The notes beneath the pieces are model-generated. The model was not told the origin of the DNA and ran no database searches. It saw nothing but the letters and a program-made list of their open reading frames with translations. A stretch of 36,706 bases of DNA from an uncultured Pseudomonadota bacterium. GTDB lineage: Bacteria > Desulfobacterota > Desulfobacteria > Desulfobacterales > Desulfobacteraceae. The position numbers and the translations under genes were made by a program. Positions 19,401 to 27,608 of the stretch are shown here, piece by piece. The stretch lies in the NCBI GenBank assembly GCA_937880875.1, contig CALGRI010000106.1, forward strand, positions 1 to 36,706, written 5' to 3'. How positions within the stretch are numbered: position 1 is the first letter of the stretch; every line of letters begins with the position of its first letter.

Positions 19401-22400
19401 TCGCCCCAATTGCAAGAAAATTTATTCCCAAACCTGAAGAGGAGTTACCAAAAATTAATATGTCTGAAAATTTTGAATCCTTTAAGCAAAATAACCAGAA
19501 GCTGGTTGATCAAATCCTTTACAAGGAATATCAGCACCAGAAACGTCAATCAGCCATTGATGCCATTGAAAGGTATGATTTTAATACCCAGAGAATAGTG
19601 ATCTCAGGTGTTTCTGTAGGGCTTCCGGGCAAAGACAGACGTGTCTTTGCAGCAGATAATTTTGATGCGATTTTAAATGGTGAAAACTTTATCGAATCCC
19701 TTACGCCTGAAGACCAGGATAAAATAATAGATAAAAATATTACCAAGTTGTTCAAACAGCCCGATGGAAACGCCAGGTTTGTACAGATCACCAAAGCAGA
19801 AGACGTTATCCATCTGGCAGGACAGCTCGGTTATTTTGATCTCATGGATGAATACGGGATTAAAGAACAATACGATATTACCATGGCCATCAGTATTGCC
19901 GCCGGTATTGAAGCGTTAAAGGATGCGAATATCCCCCTTGTCATGCAGTATAAAAAGATGAAGGGCGGTAAAATCAAGGTTCCCGACGGGTTTGCCCTTC
20001 CTGAAGAGATGCAGGAGGATACGGGAGTGATTATTTCATGTTTATGGCCAAGCCAGGAGACCCTGATTGAGGAACTTGAAAAATATTATTATGAAAAGTT
20101 TTTTCTCAAACCCTATGAAGCCTTTGAAAATATCTACTACTATCTCATGGAAAAAGTCACAGACATTGAGATAAAAGAACAGATCACTGAATGGTTTTTC
20201 AAGGCCAAGTCAGGAAAGAAAAAAGAGTTTAAAGAGTTTAAGTTTGACCGGTATTTTGCAGGTAAAATCACACCTTTAGGGTCTGCCTATCTTGCCCAGA
20301 TTATTAAAGCAAAAGGACCCAACACCCTTGTCAGTGCAGCCTGTGCATCAACAGCCCTTGCCATTGGTATTGCCGAAGACTGGATCAGGGTCGGAAGATG
20401 CAAAAGAGTTATTGTCATCGGCGGTGAAAATGCCACATCTCAAAATCAGAACCAGTGGATCGGGTCAGGTTTTCTTTCCCTGGGTGCGGCAACCATTAAA
20501 AAAAGAGTTTCAGAAGGTGCAAAACCCTTTGACGAAGATCGAAACGGCACCATCCTGGGGGCTGGAGCCGTGGGGCTTGTTGTTGAGGCTGAATCCTGTG
20601 TCAGGGAAAGGGGAATGGAAGGACAATGTGAAATCCTTGGAACACACATGGCCAACTCTGCGTTTCATACGTTCAGCATCGATGTGAAACATCTGGCAAA
20701 GGAAATGAATAAATTCATCAATAAAGTTGAAGCACGAACAGGTCTTAAGAAAGAAGACTATGCTGACAAACTTTTGTTTATGTCCCACGAGACCTATACC
20801 CCTGCAAGGGGAGGAAGTGCCGATGCGGAAGTGACAGCGCTTCAAACGGCATTTGCCGATCACCTGGATTCCATATGTATTTCAAATACAAAGGGATTTA
20901 CCGGCCATACATTAGGGGCTGCCATAGAAGATGTGGTCATGGTGAAAGCGCTCCAGAAAAGAAAAGCCCCTCCCATTGCAAATCTTAAAAAAATACCCGA
21001 GCATTTTAAGAATCTCAATTTTTCCGGTCAGGAGAAAATTAATTCTGAGTATGGACTCCACCTGGCTGCAGGGTTCGGCTCTCATCTGGCTTTTCTATTT
21101 GTCAAACGAATCGAGGAAAACCTGGTTGAAGGCAATGTGCGATACCAGAACTGGATAAAGAAAATTACGGGTTCCCAAAATCCTGAACTTAAGATTATTG
21201 ATAATACCCTTTGTGCCATGGCCGGCGGGGAAGCCTTGCAACAGGCTATAAAAGAAACAGGGAAAAGTGCTGACCCTGTAACGATAGCCATGGCTTTAAA
21301 AGCATCTATGCAGGCCCTCCCGGCAGCCCCTGCACCTGTTGAAACTATGAAGGAAATGGCTGGTGCGAATGACGACAAAGCGGTTAAACAGAAAGCCGGG
21401 GAAGCCTCTGCAAAAGTTTCTGCGGTGTCCGTTGCGCCAGGGCAGGGTGAGGATGTGTCAGCCATGGTTAAAGAGGTGATTGCTGCCCAGACCGGATACA
21501 CGGCTGACATGCTGGAACCTGACCTGGATTTAGAAGCAGATCTTGGAGTGGATACAGTAAAACAGGTTGAGATTTTTGCCAAATTAGCCTCCCATTTTGG
21601 CTTTTCAGTGCCAGACGATCTGAAACTTCGGGATCTGAACACCATTGCCAAACTTGGGGAGTATATTCAATCCCGGGCAGACAGGCCTGTTGAGACAGCA
21701 AACCAGGCAGAGACACAAGAATCAGCACCTGGGGCCCTGGTTGTACCAGCCCAGGGTGAGGATGTGGCAGCCATGGTTAAAGAGGTGATTGCCGTCCAGA
21801 CGGGATACACGGCTGACATGCTGGAAGATGACCTGGATTTAGAAGCAGATCTTGGAGTGGATACAGTAAAACAGGTTGAGATTTTTGCCAAATTAGCCTC
21901 TCATTTTGGCTTTTCAGTGCCAGACGATCTGAAACTTCGGGATCTGAATACCATTGCCAGATTGTCCGACTATATTACTATCCAGGCAAAAGCTGTGCAA
22001 ACGCTTCAAACAGAATCAACCACTCCCGTGGAAAGCGATGAAAAAAATCAGACAACTATAGTCATACCTTCAAATGAAGATGATGAATTTCCTGATCCTG
22101 CATCGCCCATCAAGCGGTTGATTGTCAGAGCGGTGGAATCTAAGCTCCCTGAGCTTTCCAAAAAGGATTTCACCCGTGACCTTAAGGTTAAAGGCAAAAA
22201 AATCATCATCTCCCTTGACAATCATGGGTTTGCCAAAGAGGTTATTAAAAAAATAAAGCAGAAAAAGGGGGAAGTCATTACCATTGGCAGCAAAGGAGCT
22301 GATTTCAAGTTTGACTTAACCGATGTCAAAGCCACGGAAAAAAGGTTGGAGGAATTTAAAAAAGTCTATCCCGAGGTAAATGGATTTATCCATCTGGCAC

Positions 22401-24604
22401 CCCTTGATTTCTATTTTGATAAGAAAAACCAGAAAGCGGATTCAGACGATGCCCTTAACACGACGATCAAATCTTTTTTTGTCATGATCAAATCTCTTTT
22501 TGAAAACCTTGATCAAAAGGAAACTCTTATTGGAACCCTTACATTTGATTCTGTTGTATTCCCTTATATGGAAAACTGCGGTGATATCCATCCCATGTTT
22601 GCAGGACTTGCAGGGCTTATGAAAACTATGAACAAAGAGCTGCCAGATACCCAGGTCAAGGTGGTGGACTTTTCATATAAACAACCCAAAAAAAATATCG
22701 ATCAGATTACAGACCTTTTCTTAAATGAGCTGTTGTCTGATGATACAAGGGTAGAGGTGGGATACAAGGATAAAAAGCGGTATGTCCTTTCAATGAAACC
22801 CTCCATTGCAGACAAAACACAAAAGGTCATATCAGACAATGATACCTTGCTTGTGACAGGGGGGGCTGGCGGTATTACCTATGAAATCATTAAAAAAGTG
22901 GTTGAAAAGTATAAGACCAACCTGATTATCCTTGATATCAATGATATTTACAGCACTGATCCAAAATATCTGGATAAAAAATCCACTGACCCAGAGCTCA
23001 TGGAAATGCTTAAAGAGGATATGCCAGGAGTAAAACCTATTGAAATCAAACGGGCTCTTGATCGCCTGACGAGGGTCAGGCAGGCGCTTGAAAATATTGA
23101 GTACCTGAAATCTCTGGGTGCCAGTGTTGAATACAATTGTGTGGATGTAACTAATGCAAAAGCCGTAAAGGCGGCTTGCGATAAGTATGACAGGATTGAT
23201 GGAATTTTCCATGCAGCAGGCGTGGAAATGAGCCAGTTTATCCCCAAAAAGGAACTCTGGTCTTTTGAACTGGTGGTGGATGTCAAAGTCAAAGGTATGC
23301 AAAATCTATTACAGGCCTTTAAGGACAGGGAGTATAAATACTTTTTCACTTTTTCCTCGGTTACGGCTCGTTTTGGAAACCAAGGCCAGGTGGATTATAC
23401 TGCAGCCAATGATTTCCTCGGGAAAATGCTATTCAGACAGAAACAGATTCATCCTGAAAGAACCTATAAAGTCTATGCATGGACAGCATGGGGCGGTGTT
23501 GGCATGGCCACCCATCCAACAGTGAAGGCAGTGCTTGAACAAAGAGGCATACAATTCCTTCCAATGGAACAGGGGGTCAAGTTCTTTATGGCAGATCTCC
23601 TGGATAAGACTGAATCTGAAATGGTATTTTCCGGCCTTGATTATTCCTTTGACAAGGACGGCCTTCTGGGAGACCCTGGGGATGCACAGTTTCCTTTTCT
23701 GGATATCCCCGTGGAGAAAACCCCAACAGGGATAACCTATTCAAGAGTGCTGGATGTTGAAAGGGATGTCTTCCTCCATGATCATACCATGGAAGATGTA
23801 CCGCTTTTCCTTGGTGCCACAGGCATTGAAACCATGGCTGAGGTCGCCAGATCCCTGTCTAAAGATAAAGAGCATTTTGTTGAATTGACGGATTTTCAGA
23901 TTCCCTACGGGATCAAACTGTTAAAGAAACGGCCCAAGGAGCTTCTGATTTCAGGAAATTATGAAGGAGAAGATCTATTTGACTGCAGGATAACTTCTGT
24001 GTTTAAAAATCCCAAAGGCCTTGTCATGGGTGATCCAAAGCTTCACTATGAAGGAAAATACAGGTTTGCTCAAAAGCCATTAAAAGCGAAAAAAATTAAA
24101 CTTCCGGCATTTAATCCCGTATCCTGGGAAGGTGATCTTGAACCCTTGGTTTATAACCCCAAACGATTGTTCATGTTTGGCCTTTTTGGCACCATCACGG
24201 ATATTAACTCCTTTGATGGTAAAACATTGGTCACAACTATGGAAGATAAAAGTACAAAAGAGTTTTTCAAAGGGGTGAAAGATCCCAACTTTGTGGCAGC
24301 CCCCATCCTGGTTGATGCCATGTTCCAAACGGGTGGGCTTCTTGAGTTTTTTACCACCTCAAGGACAGTCCTGCCTTATAAAATAAAGTCATTGAAATTT
24401 TACAGGGATGTTGAAAAAAACAGGGAATATTTTTGTATCACCCAGAAGATGGCCTCAGGCGAGGAAACCAATACCTATGACCTGAAACTGGTTGATAAAC
24501 AAGGAAATGTCTTTATTGAGGTGGATAATTTTGAAATGGTAAAGCTCAATCAGCTTGACCCTGAAGACAGGATAATTGACCGGGTTGAGTTTAGTTTTTC
24601 ATGA
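13433..24604 (+). CDS. Giant iterative PUFA-synthase/type I PKS-like megasynthase (NPD*-NPD-KS1-KS2*-AT-KS3-ACP-ACP-KR-DH)
   Basis: 3723 aa. NPD/PfaD-like ER domains (second has FEGGEAGGHVG); KS1 DAACASS/EAHGTSTTIGD/GHLLGCAG; KS2 DASCASS without the His motifs; AT GHSVGEY...GAFHTPFL; KS3 SAACAST/SHETYTPARGG/GFTGHTLGAA; two ACP-like LGVDTVKQVEIF segments; KR TGGAGGI...SSVTARFGNQGQVDYTAAN; DH-like FLHDHTMEDVPLFLG...LVDAMFQTGG. Confidence 0.9.
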   Translation: MIRRILNSRLPLMVYNPVKVFDVKYFKEIFNAGALPVFDTEFLTHDDILQNAFLLSKEKFSFGIRLSTHDNELIQKIKHQQMINLDLLIFPFGKDDTPADFTNIAETKIVLEIKDININDKIKAVSPHALILKGNEAGGKVSRYSSFVLMQWYLKNSQLPIFIHGGVGKYTAAGMFAAGVSGLVMDSQLLMTDEAPVSDNFKKLLAMVDESDSTEITYNGSDIYRVFAKLGTKIVKELKLAAVESGDDLQGQQKVYESITTHMTSFDKEDVQFIQSLFYLGQDGVFAKDFVKDSTSLKEIISGFFKIIGENLNFIDAFDPIKPGSPFAKDQGTKFPLIQGPMANISDNADFANKVLEQGALPFFAVGSLPEQLADNMLKDGAKKVNVFGAGLVGIEAFNPIVKKHLDMVKKYKVPYALFAGGNPSQAAELEKAGTKTYLHTPSVSMMENALKSGCKRFIFEGGEAGGHVGTLSSMVLWEDAIATLINKNYDLSDVYLVFAGGISTCFASFFISGLTSFLAAKGAKIGIQVGTAYLFTDEIVETKCIKSQYRDIIIQENETMVIGKSLGLASRTAPTRFARIMLEAEAEMIKNKDSLEKRKRVFEKKNIGSLLIGAKGFLPDFKNPGPENYTWFEDEEHKEKGNFLVGDSLAFFNGSVTIKEIHNKYFEAKSTLFKNINFLEIFSSPKNKINDEIAVVGVGCTLPDADDPDSLWENILNKKYSISQMPESRFDRDLYYDPDKSAEDKTYTILAGHVDHFEFDKERFGYADGKEKRLSRSQKMVLQTAYKAVENAGLMGDDNRLICEDPARTAVIIATCLSNELGNDVQLKYWYPQIVSMMEKTDEYQSLSDDEKETVKQVLMEGMEGENKGYDPVHGILLNIEASRIARHLGVRGTNYVVDAACASSVTALDAAAGELLSGDYDQVIVGGVNTHLAPESFIGFAKMGTLSQKGSYPFDQRADGFILGEGSVIFVLKRMKDAIRDKNNILGVINSIGSSSDGRGKAIAAPNPTGQVLSVQRCFENIRNSIKPEDIGFIEAHGTSTTIGDQAELETLNSIYKNASAGISSIKSQVGHLLGCAGSAGLLKALLAINKGKLPPNGQFEALSKNHDLKGSSLFIIKDTQEWKSENNTSRKAAVSSYGFGGINYHMVVEQMTQNYQLIPRDIFTDPTYDFNDDRIVVAGLGVFLPGAKNTEEFWEKLESGEKQLSDIPIEHFDNAAYANLDKNSTYRLPKVKAGVVRDVKFNNLKYRMPPMMVKSIERGQIFGLEAASEALESSGLLGRLSAANKVGVILGTIAGERQSKNIVRVRKQFIGNIIKNCQNVDVEKRNKVSEALVESIRNTIPENNEDTTPGLLSNIISGRIANYFGLNGANYVIDASCASSFIAMRNAARNLKHKDLDFVLAGGVDCNLYPAVLMAFKRLGLLSEGDCNFYDSRADGYVMGEGAAIHIMTTYKKAREYNMEILGEINDCAVRSSVPDHLLAPSEQTFVSTINETYYKSGIRKQDINHIDVFAFSNIFGDIVEKQVIENCFDHEMHCGNIKSQFGYFKAANPAVAMAKLMLMNSKGKILPDFNYNSEHSILNDGKILKPASLMQVKPKGQPFRFAANVNGIGGNHCHMIMSTIPARLERKDKIVHLEFKAAAEDDIVLIDHAYSADDMGKKLRMVALLSGQGAQRSRMMKELFEKDAHIRKVMEKGEQIFVEQRGYSLLDMMFGTDDAINSTQNTQPAVFLSSAAIYSRLSQEGFSPDYFIGHSVGEYTALFCSKMLSFADTMRLVIKRSDLMYEATLKVPGKIMVVFKNEKETEHLIRKSFIANIYITNKNSEKQTAVSGQAEDIEKFCIFLTQQEIFYKKLNLTGAFHTPFLKEASVDLRAYLDTLTFNDTRFGRIISNTLAKPYPEIRQDVKDLLARQIISPVEFIKSIENVYKSGRTHFIEIGPSRLLVNLLKNINIGEYGTAVSVDAKEGEVKSFEACRKYLQDCNSIFETKPLAPIARKFIPKPEEELPKINMSENFESFKQNNQKLVDQILYKEYQHQKRQSAIDAIERYDFNTQRIVISGVSVGLPGKDRRVFAADNFDAILNGENFIESLTPEDQDKIIDKNITKLFKQPDGNARFVQITKAEDVIHLAGQLGYFDLMDEYGIKEQYDITMAISIAAGIEALKDANIPLVMQYKKMKGGKIKVPDGFALPEEMQEDTGVIISCLWPSQETLIEELEKYYYEKFFLKPYEAFENIYYYLMEKVTDIEIKEQITEWFFKAKSGKKKEFKEFKFDRYFAGKITPLGSAYLAQIIKAKGPNTLVSAACASTALAIGIAEDWIRVGRCKRVIVIGGENATSQNQNQWIGSGFLSLGAATIKKRVSEGAKPFDEDRNGTILGAGAVGLVVEAESCVRERGMEGQCEILGTHMANSAFHTFSIDVKHLAKEMNKFINKVEARTGLKKEDYADKLLFMSHETYTPARGGSADAEVTALQTAFADHLDSICISNTKGFTGHTLGAAIEDVVMVKALQKRKAPPIANLKKIPEHFKNLNFSGQEKINSEYGLHLAAGFGSHLAFLFVKRIEENLVEGNVRYQNWIKKITGSQNPELKIIDNTLCAMAGGEALQQAIKETGKSADPVTIAMALKASMQALPAAPAPVETMKEMAGANDDKAVKQKAGEASAKVSAVSVAPGQGEDVSAMVKEVIAAQTGYTADMLEPDLDLEADLGVDTVKQVEIFAKLASHFGFSVPDDLKLRDLNTIAKLGEYIQSRADRPVETANQAETQESAPGALVVPAQGEDVAAMVKEVIAVQTGYTADMLEDDLDLEADLGVDTVKQVEIFAKLASHFGFSVPDDLKLRDLNTIARLSDYITIQAKAVQTLQTESTTPVESDEKNQTTIVIPSNEDDEFPDPASPIKRLIVRAVESKLPELSKKDFTRDLKVKGKKIIISLDNHGFAKEVIKKIKQKKGEVITIGSKGADFKFDLTDVKATEKRLEEFKKVYPEVNGFIHLAPLDFYFDKKNQKADSDDALNTTIKSFFVMIKSLFENLDQKETLIGTLTFDSVVFPYMENCGDIHPMFAGLAGLMKTMNKELPDTQVKVVDFSYKQPKKNIDQITDLFLNELLSDDTRVEVGYKDKKRYVLSMKPSIADKTQKVISDNDTLLVTGGAGGITYEIIKKVVEKYKTNLIILDINDIYSTDPKYLDKKSTDPELMEMLKEDMPGVKPIEIKRALDRLTRVRQALENIEYLKSLGASVEYNCVDVTNAKAVKAACDKYDRIDGIFHAAGVEMSQFIPKKELWSFELVVDVKVKGMQNLLQAFKDREYKYFFTFSSVTARFGNQGQVDYTAANDFLGKMLFRQKQIHPERTYKVYAWTAWGGVGMATHPTVKAVLEQRGIQFLPMEQGVKFFMADLLDKTESEMVFSGLDYSFDKDGLLGDPGDAQFPFLDIPVEKTPTGITYSRVLDVERDVFLHDHTMEDVPLFLGATGIETMAEVARSLSKDKEHFVELTDFQIPYGIKLLKKRPKELLISGNYEGEDLFDCRITSVFKNPKGLVMGDPKLHYEGKYRFAQKPLKAKKIKLPAFNPVSWEGDLEPLVYNPKRLFMFGLFGTITDINSFDGKTLVTTMEDKSTKEFFKGVKDPNFVAAPILVDAMFQTGGLLEFFTTSRTVLPYKIKSLKFYRDVEKNREYFCITQKMASGEETNTYDLKLVDKQGNVFIEVDNFEMVKLNQLDPEDRIIDRVEFSFS
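21437..21959 (+). repeat. Tandem near-identical ACP-encoding repeats (about 214 bp, period 309 bp)
   Basis: 21437-21650 versus 21746-21959; about 10 mismatches by manual comparison, with an identical run of roughly 70 bp across the carrier-site motif. Confidence 0.9.
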
Positions 24605-24641
24605 TGCACGGACAATTCCTTGGATATCAAGTCATCTCAAA

Positions 24642-26333
24642 TTAAATACAGGTATTACATCTGTTACAGTCAATCATAGGGCAGGCGGGTGATTTTTTTC
24701 CTTGTCTGGATTTTACAAATTCTTTTGCAAGGAAATCTTTTTTGACTCGATTGTCAAGAAAATCCCAGGGCAGAGGGGTATCAACGGGTGTTTCCTGATA
24801 GACAATTGAATCACAATAGGCTTTGTTCTGCTTCATGGTAAAGGACCAGCCATTCTTTAACGCTGATTCGATGAGGTCTGAAGCCTTTTGATCTCCACGG
24901 GAAAGAAGGGCATGAATTTTTGCTTTTCTCAATGATTCTACATTGATTTTTACATTGGCGATTTTTTTCAAGCCTTGCCGGATAAGTGCGACTCTTTTTT
25001 TTAATGTGGCTTCATCTGTCATTCCAGCCCATTGAAACGGGGTAAATGGTTTAGGAATAAACGGGTTGACACTTAAGGTAATGGTTCCGATTTTCTTTTG
25101 TTTTTTTGATGCCTCAAGAAAAACAGATTTAATGTTTTTTGTGAGATCCACGATGGCCAGAATATCCTGATCCTGTTCAAAGGGAAGGCCGATCATAAAA
25201 TAGAGCTTTAAATTCATGATGCCAGCATTGACAAGCCTTTGGGCGGCACAAAGAATATTTTGTTCATCAATGTTTTTATTAATAATATTGCGCATCCTTG
25301 CTGATCCTGCTTCCGGGGCAATGGTTGCTGTTTTTACCTTTGCGGCTGAAAGTGCAGTGATAAATTCATGGGTCAGCTTATCTGCCCTTAGGGATGAAAA
25401 TGAGAGTTTAAAATTGTGTTTCAAACCATAGTCGCAGATATTTGTTATGTCGGGATGATCTGCAATAGCTGAACTGACCAGTCCTATTTTATCTGTCTTG
25501 CCCGTGGCAGTATCCATGGCCCTATAAATATTTTCAGCAGGATAAATTCTGGGTGGCCTGTAAATAAATCCTGCACTGCAGAATCTGCACCCATGAGGGC
25601 AGCCTTTAAGGGTCTCTATAAGAAAGGTATCCTTAAAAGCAGTTTCAGTGGTGAGAATACTGGTGGCTGTTGTAATTGTGTCAAGATTTTTAAGGTATTG
25701 CACCTTGATTTGAAATGGATTTTTATCATTGTGAAGAGCGGGTACATAGGCACCGGGTATTATTTTTTCCAGGCTGTGTAAAAAAGAGTTTTTATCGATT
25801 TTTTTTAAAAATTTATCAAAAAACGGTTCAAGTAAGCATTCTGCTTCTCCTAAAAGGAAACAGTCAATAAAAGGGGCAATGGGTTCAGGGTTTAAGAAAC
25901 AGGCGACTCCCCCTGCAACCACCAGGGGGTGGGTGTGGTTTCGATCGGGCGATCGCAAGGGGATGCCTGCTTTTCCAAGGAGTTGAACAATGTGGATAAA
26001 GTCGTTTTCAAATGATATTGAAAACAGAATGATATCAAATTTATTAAGGGTTAAACCGCTTTCAAGACTTTTGACCTTAAGGTCACACTTAAGACCTTGT
26101 GCTTTCTGCTTTGGGTCTGGCATAAAGACCCTTTCGCAGGCTAAAAAATTAATATTATTTGCAATCCTGTATACGGTTTGAAATCCCAGGCTGGACATGC
26201 CTGCCTTATAAGTATTGGGATACACAAGCGCTGCTTTTATAAAGCCTTTACCTTTTTTAACAATGGCTCCTTGTTCCAGAATCTTATTTTTATTTGAGCC
26301 ATAATTCCAAGGTGGTTTGAGCCTTTTTCCCAT
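24642..26333 (-). CDS. B12-binding-domain-type radical SAM protein with a Cys-rich C-terminal tail
   Basis: ETLKGCPHGCRFCSAGFIYRPPR (CX3CX2C), APEAGSARMRNIINK, YFMIGLPFEQ, C-terminal CPMIDCNRCNTCI. Confidence 0.85.
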   Translation of the reverse strand: MGKRLKPPWNYGSNKNKILEQGAIVKKGKGFIKAALVYPNTYKAGMSSLGFQTVYRIANNINFLACERVFMPDPKQKAQGLKCDLKVKSLESGLTLNKFDIILFSISFENDFIHIVQLLGKAGIPLRSPDRNHTHPLVVAGGVACFLNPEPIAPFIDCFLLGEAECLLEPFFDKFLKKIDKNSFLHSLEKIIPGAYVPALHNDKNPFQIKVQYLKNLDTITTATSILTTETAFKDTFLIETLKGCPHGCRFCSAGFIYRPPRIYPAENIYRAMDTATGKTDKIGLVSSAIADHPDITNICDYGLKHNFKLSFSSLRADKLTHEFITALSAAKVKTATIAPEAGSARMRNIINKNIDEQNILCAAQRLVNAGIMNLKLYFMIGLPFEQDQDILAIVDLTKNIKSVFLEASKKQKKIGTITLSVNPFIPKPFTPFQWAGMTDEATLKKRVALIRQGLKKIANVKINVESLRKAKIHALLSRGDQKASDLIESALKNGWSFTMKQNKAYCDSIVYQETPVDTPLPWDFLDNRVKKDFLAKEFVKSRQGKKSPACPMIDCNRCNTCI

Positions 26334-26336
26334 TTA

Positions 26337-27590
26337 TCAGTCAGCTTTTCTTCTAAGAAATGTCGGTACCTCCAGATCATTATTATCAAACGGGATTGAA
26401 TTGTAATCATTTAGAATGTCATAATCTCCAACCGCTTTTTTATGTTTAACGCTGACAGGATTGTCAAATTCATTCCAGTTTGCAAGCTCCTCCTGGGAAG
26501 GAATTCTCAATTGTCCCCGGGCAATGGTTCCAGCAGATTGTGTAATGGGCTGGGCTGCTGTCCCTGGCTGTTGATATGCAATGGGTTGGGCCATGGGATC
26601 AAAATGGTGTATGTTATCGGATCCTTTTACCTCTTCAGAGTCAATACCTGTGGCAATGACTGTAATTCTTATTTCATCTCCCAGTTCCTCATCAAATGTC
26701 TGGCCCCAGATGATGTCTGCATCATCTCCGACTTCCTTGTAAATCCTGTCAGATGCTTGTGTCATCTCATCAAGGGTGATATCAGAACTGGATGTAATGT
26801 TCATTAACACCCCTTTTGCACCGGCTATAGAAATATCTTCAAGAAGTGGATGGGAAATAGCCCTTTCAGCAGCTTCAACAGCACGGTTTTCTCCTGATGC
26901 AATGCCAATACCCATCAATGCTTTGCCTGCTTTTTGCATGGTGGTTCTGACATCTGCAAAATCAAGATTGACATGGCCCGGCATCATAATCAGGTCTGTA
27001 ATACCCTTTACAGAATGGTGGAGAATTTCATCTGCTTTAATAAACATATCAACCATTTTAGCACCTTTGGTTGCAATTCCCCTGAGCCGGTCATTTGGAA
27101 TGATAATGACGGTATCTGTAATCGCATGAAGTTTTTCAAGGCCTGCAAGGGCCTGTTTTTCTCTTTTTTTGCCTTCAAAGGAAAATGGTTTAGACGCAAC
27201 AGCCACAGTCAGTATACCAAGATCTCTACAGATTTCAGCAATAACCGGGGCAGCTCCTGTTCCAGTACCACCCCCAAAGCCTGCTGTAATAAAGACCATA
27301 TGGCTGTCCTCTAACGCCTGCCGCAGTTCAGATGCACTTTCCTCTGCTGCTTGCTGACCCTTTTTCGGATCAGCACCAGCGCCAAGTCCTTGTGTCAGTT
27401 CTTTCCCAATCTGAATTTTTACTTCAGCCCTGGATGCTTCAAGCGCCTGGACATCAGTGTTGGCAACAATGAATTTTACACCTTTGAGTTTCGCATCAAT
27501 CATGTTGTTCACTGCATTGCCGCCGGCACCGCCAACGCCAATAACCTTGATTTTTGCTGATTTTTCGTTTTCCACATAAGAGAAAGCCAT
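26337..27590 (-). CDS. ftsZ: Cell division protein FtsZ
   Basis: IKVIGVGGAGGNAVNNMI, GGGTGTGAAPVIAE tubulin signature, C-terminal peptide LEVPTFLRRKAD. ATG at 27590 (MAFSYVENEKS) has a GGGGG ribosome-binding site; the track start at 27596 is GTG. Confidence 0.98.
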   Translation of the reverse strand: MAFSYVENEKSAKIKVIGVGGAGGNAVNNMIDAKLKGVKFIVANTDVQALEASRAEVKIQIGKELTQGLGAGADPKKGQQAAEESASELRQALEDSHMVFITAGFGGGTGTGAAPVIAEICRDLGILTVAVASKPFSFEGKKREKQALAGLEKLHAITDTVIIIPNDRLRGIATKGAKMVDMFIKADEILHHSVKGITDLIMMPGHVNLDFADVRTTMQKAGKALMGIGIASGENRAVEAAERAISHPLLEDISIAGAKGVLMNITSSSDITLDEMTQASDRIYKEVGDDADIIWGQTFDEELGDEIRITVIATGIDSEEVKGSDNIHHFDPMAQPIAYQQPGTAAQPITQSAGTIARGQLRIPSQEELANWNEFDNPVSVKHKKAVGDYDILNDYNSIPFDNNDLEVPTFLRRKAD

Positions 27591-27608
27591 TTTCACCCCC
27601 CTAAAAAA

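Noticed and set aside
21082-21651. 189-aa minus-strand ORF
   Set aside because: Antisense to KS3/ACP of the megasynthase; similar shadow ORFs recur over both ACP repeats simply because the DNA is duplicated.
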